Origin: Microcaldota archaeon
GTDB taxonomy: Archaea > Micrarchaeota > Micrarchaeia > Norongarragalinales > WALN01
Assembly: GCA_015522865.1 (NCBI GenBank)
Contig: WALN01000018.1
Span: 1-15,311 of the forward strand
DNA: 15,311 nt
Reading direction: 5' to 3'
Position 1 is the stretch's first letter; every line of letters begins with the position of its first letter. A program made the translations under genes and the position numbers. Shown one piece after another: positions 15,022-15,311 of this stretch. The notes below the pieces were generated by a model. That model was not told the DNA's origin and did not search any database. It saw only the letters and a list, made by a program, of their open reading frames with translations.

Positions 15022-15311
15022 ATGGATTTTTTAGTTGAGCAGGAAAAATACTTGGAAGCGGGTATACATATAGGGACAAAAATAAGAAACGGTTCTATGC
15101 GCAAGTACATCTACAAAATAAGGGAAGATGGATTGAATGTTTTGGATTTAAAAGCAGTTGACAATAAACTTAGAGCTGCGGTAAATATGTTGTGTCAATT
15201 TCCAGAAGAGGAAGTATTTATAATAGGCAATAAAGAGAATGCAGAATATTCTATTAAAAAATTCTGCGAACTTACTAATTTCAAATCAATAACCGGAAGA
15301 TTCACTCCGGG
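15022..15311 (+). CDS. rpsB: Small-subunit ribosomal protein S2 (archaeal uS2), N-terminal part, cut by the right edge
   Basis: The visible 96 residues match archaeal S2: YLEAGIHIGTKIRNGSMRKYIYKIREDGLNVLDLKAVD, then the 'FIIGNK' strand, and GRFTPG at the edge, which corresponds to the GRF.PG.LTNP segment of the family. S2 sits on the head/back of the small subunit. I chose ATG at 15022, which leaves nine residues before YLEAG. An in-frame ATG at 15001 would add seven mostly hydrophobic residues, unusual for this protein. Neither start has a strong ribosome site (TGAT at 15008 is the best for 15022). The gene lies about 40 bases after rnhB on the same strand. About half or more of the protein lies outside the window. 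Confidence 0.93.
   Translation, partial: MDFLVEQEKYLEAGIHIGTKIRNGSMRKYIYKIREDGLNVLDLKAVDNKLRAAVNMLCQFPEEEVFIIGNKENAEYSIKKFCELTNFKSITGRFTP

Overview
This window reads as archaeal chromosomal DNA, AT-rich and gene-dense. The evidence is an archaeal-type translation factor aIF5B, an archaeal-type ribosomal protein S2, archaeal RNase HII and dUTPase, archaeal TATA boxes about 40-50 bases before start codons, GGTG/GAGG-type Shine-Dalgarno sites, and a tRNA-Trp interrupted after position 37 by an intron that carries box C/D guide elements. The long tandem Ig-like/carboxypeptidase-regulatory-like surface proteins would suit a DPANN or deep euryarchaeal lineage, but the sequence alone does not fix the group.

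Layout. Positions 1-13985 are all read from the minus strand, in the order: giant surface protein A (13985-9819), giant surface protein B (9760-5744), smaller surface protein C (5754-3163, start overlapping the end of B), ndk (3133-2666), a dUTPase (2650-2132), a small three-helix membrane protein (2081-1773) and infB for aIF5B (1763 to the left edge, where it is essentially complete). Positions 14127 to the right edge are read from the plus strand: intron-containing tRNA-Trp, rnhB and the start of rpsB (ribosomal protein S2). The divergent 141-base region 13986-14126 holds promoters for both directions.

A, B and C are predicted type I membrane proteins: signal peptide, about 750-1300 extracellular residues in tandem Ig-like, PKD-like and carboxypeptidase-regulatory-like domains, one C-terminal transmembrane helix and a short cytoplasmic tail. 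A and B are paralogues with a collinear C-terminal third. Many of their domains, and those of C, carry cysteines at regular spacings that suggest one or two disulfides per domain. A and B each have their own TATA box and AGGTGG ribosome site, and share an imperfect palindromic motif between TATA box and ribosome site. A has a second copy upstream. This looks like coordinated control of the main cell-surface layer or adhesin.

ndk and infB are neighbours in many archaea, so the surface genes sit directly upstream of a housekeeping nucleotide/translation cluster. The tRNA-Trp intron contains two guides that, by the rule of five bases upstream of box D, address positions 34 and 39 of its own tRNA. 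The boxes are in circularly permuted order, so a complete guide particle would form on the circular excised intron. The strongest leads are this intron and the shared palindrome of the surface-gene promoters.
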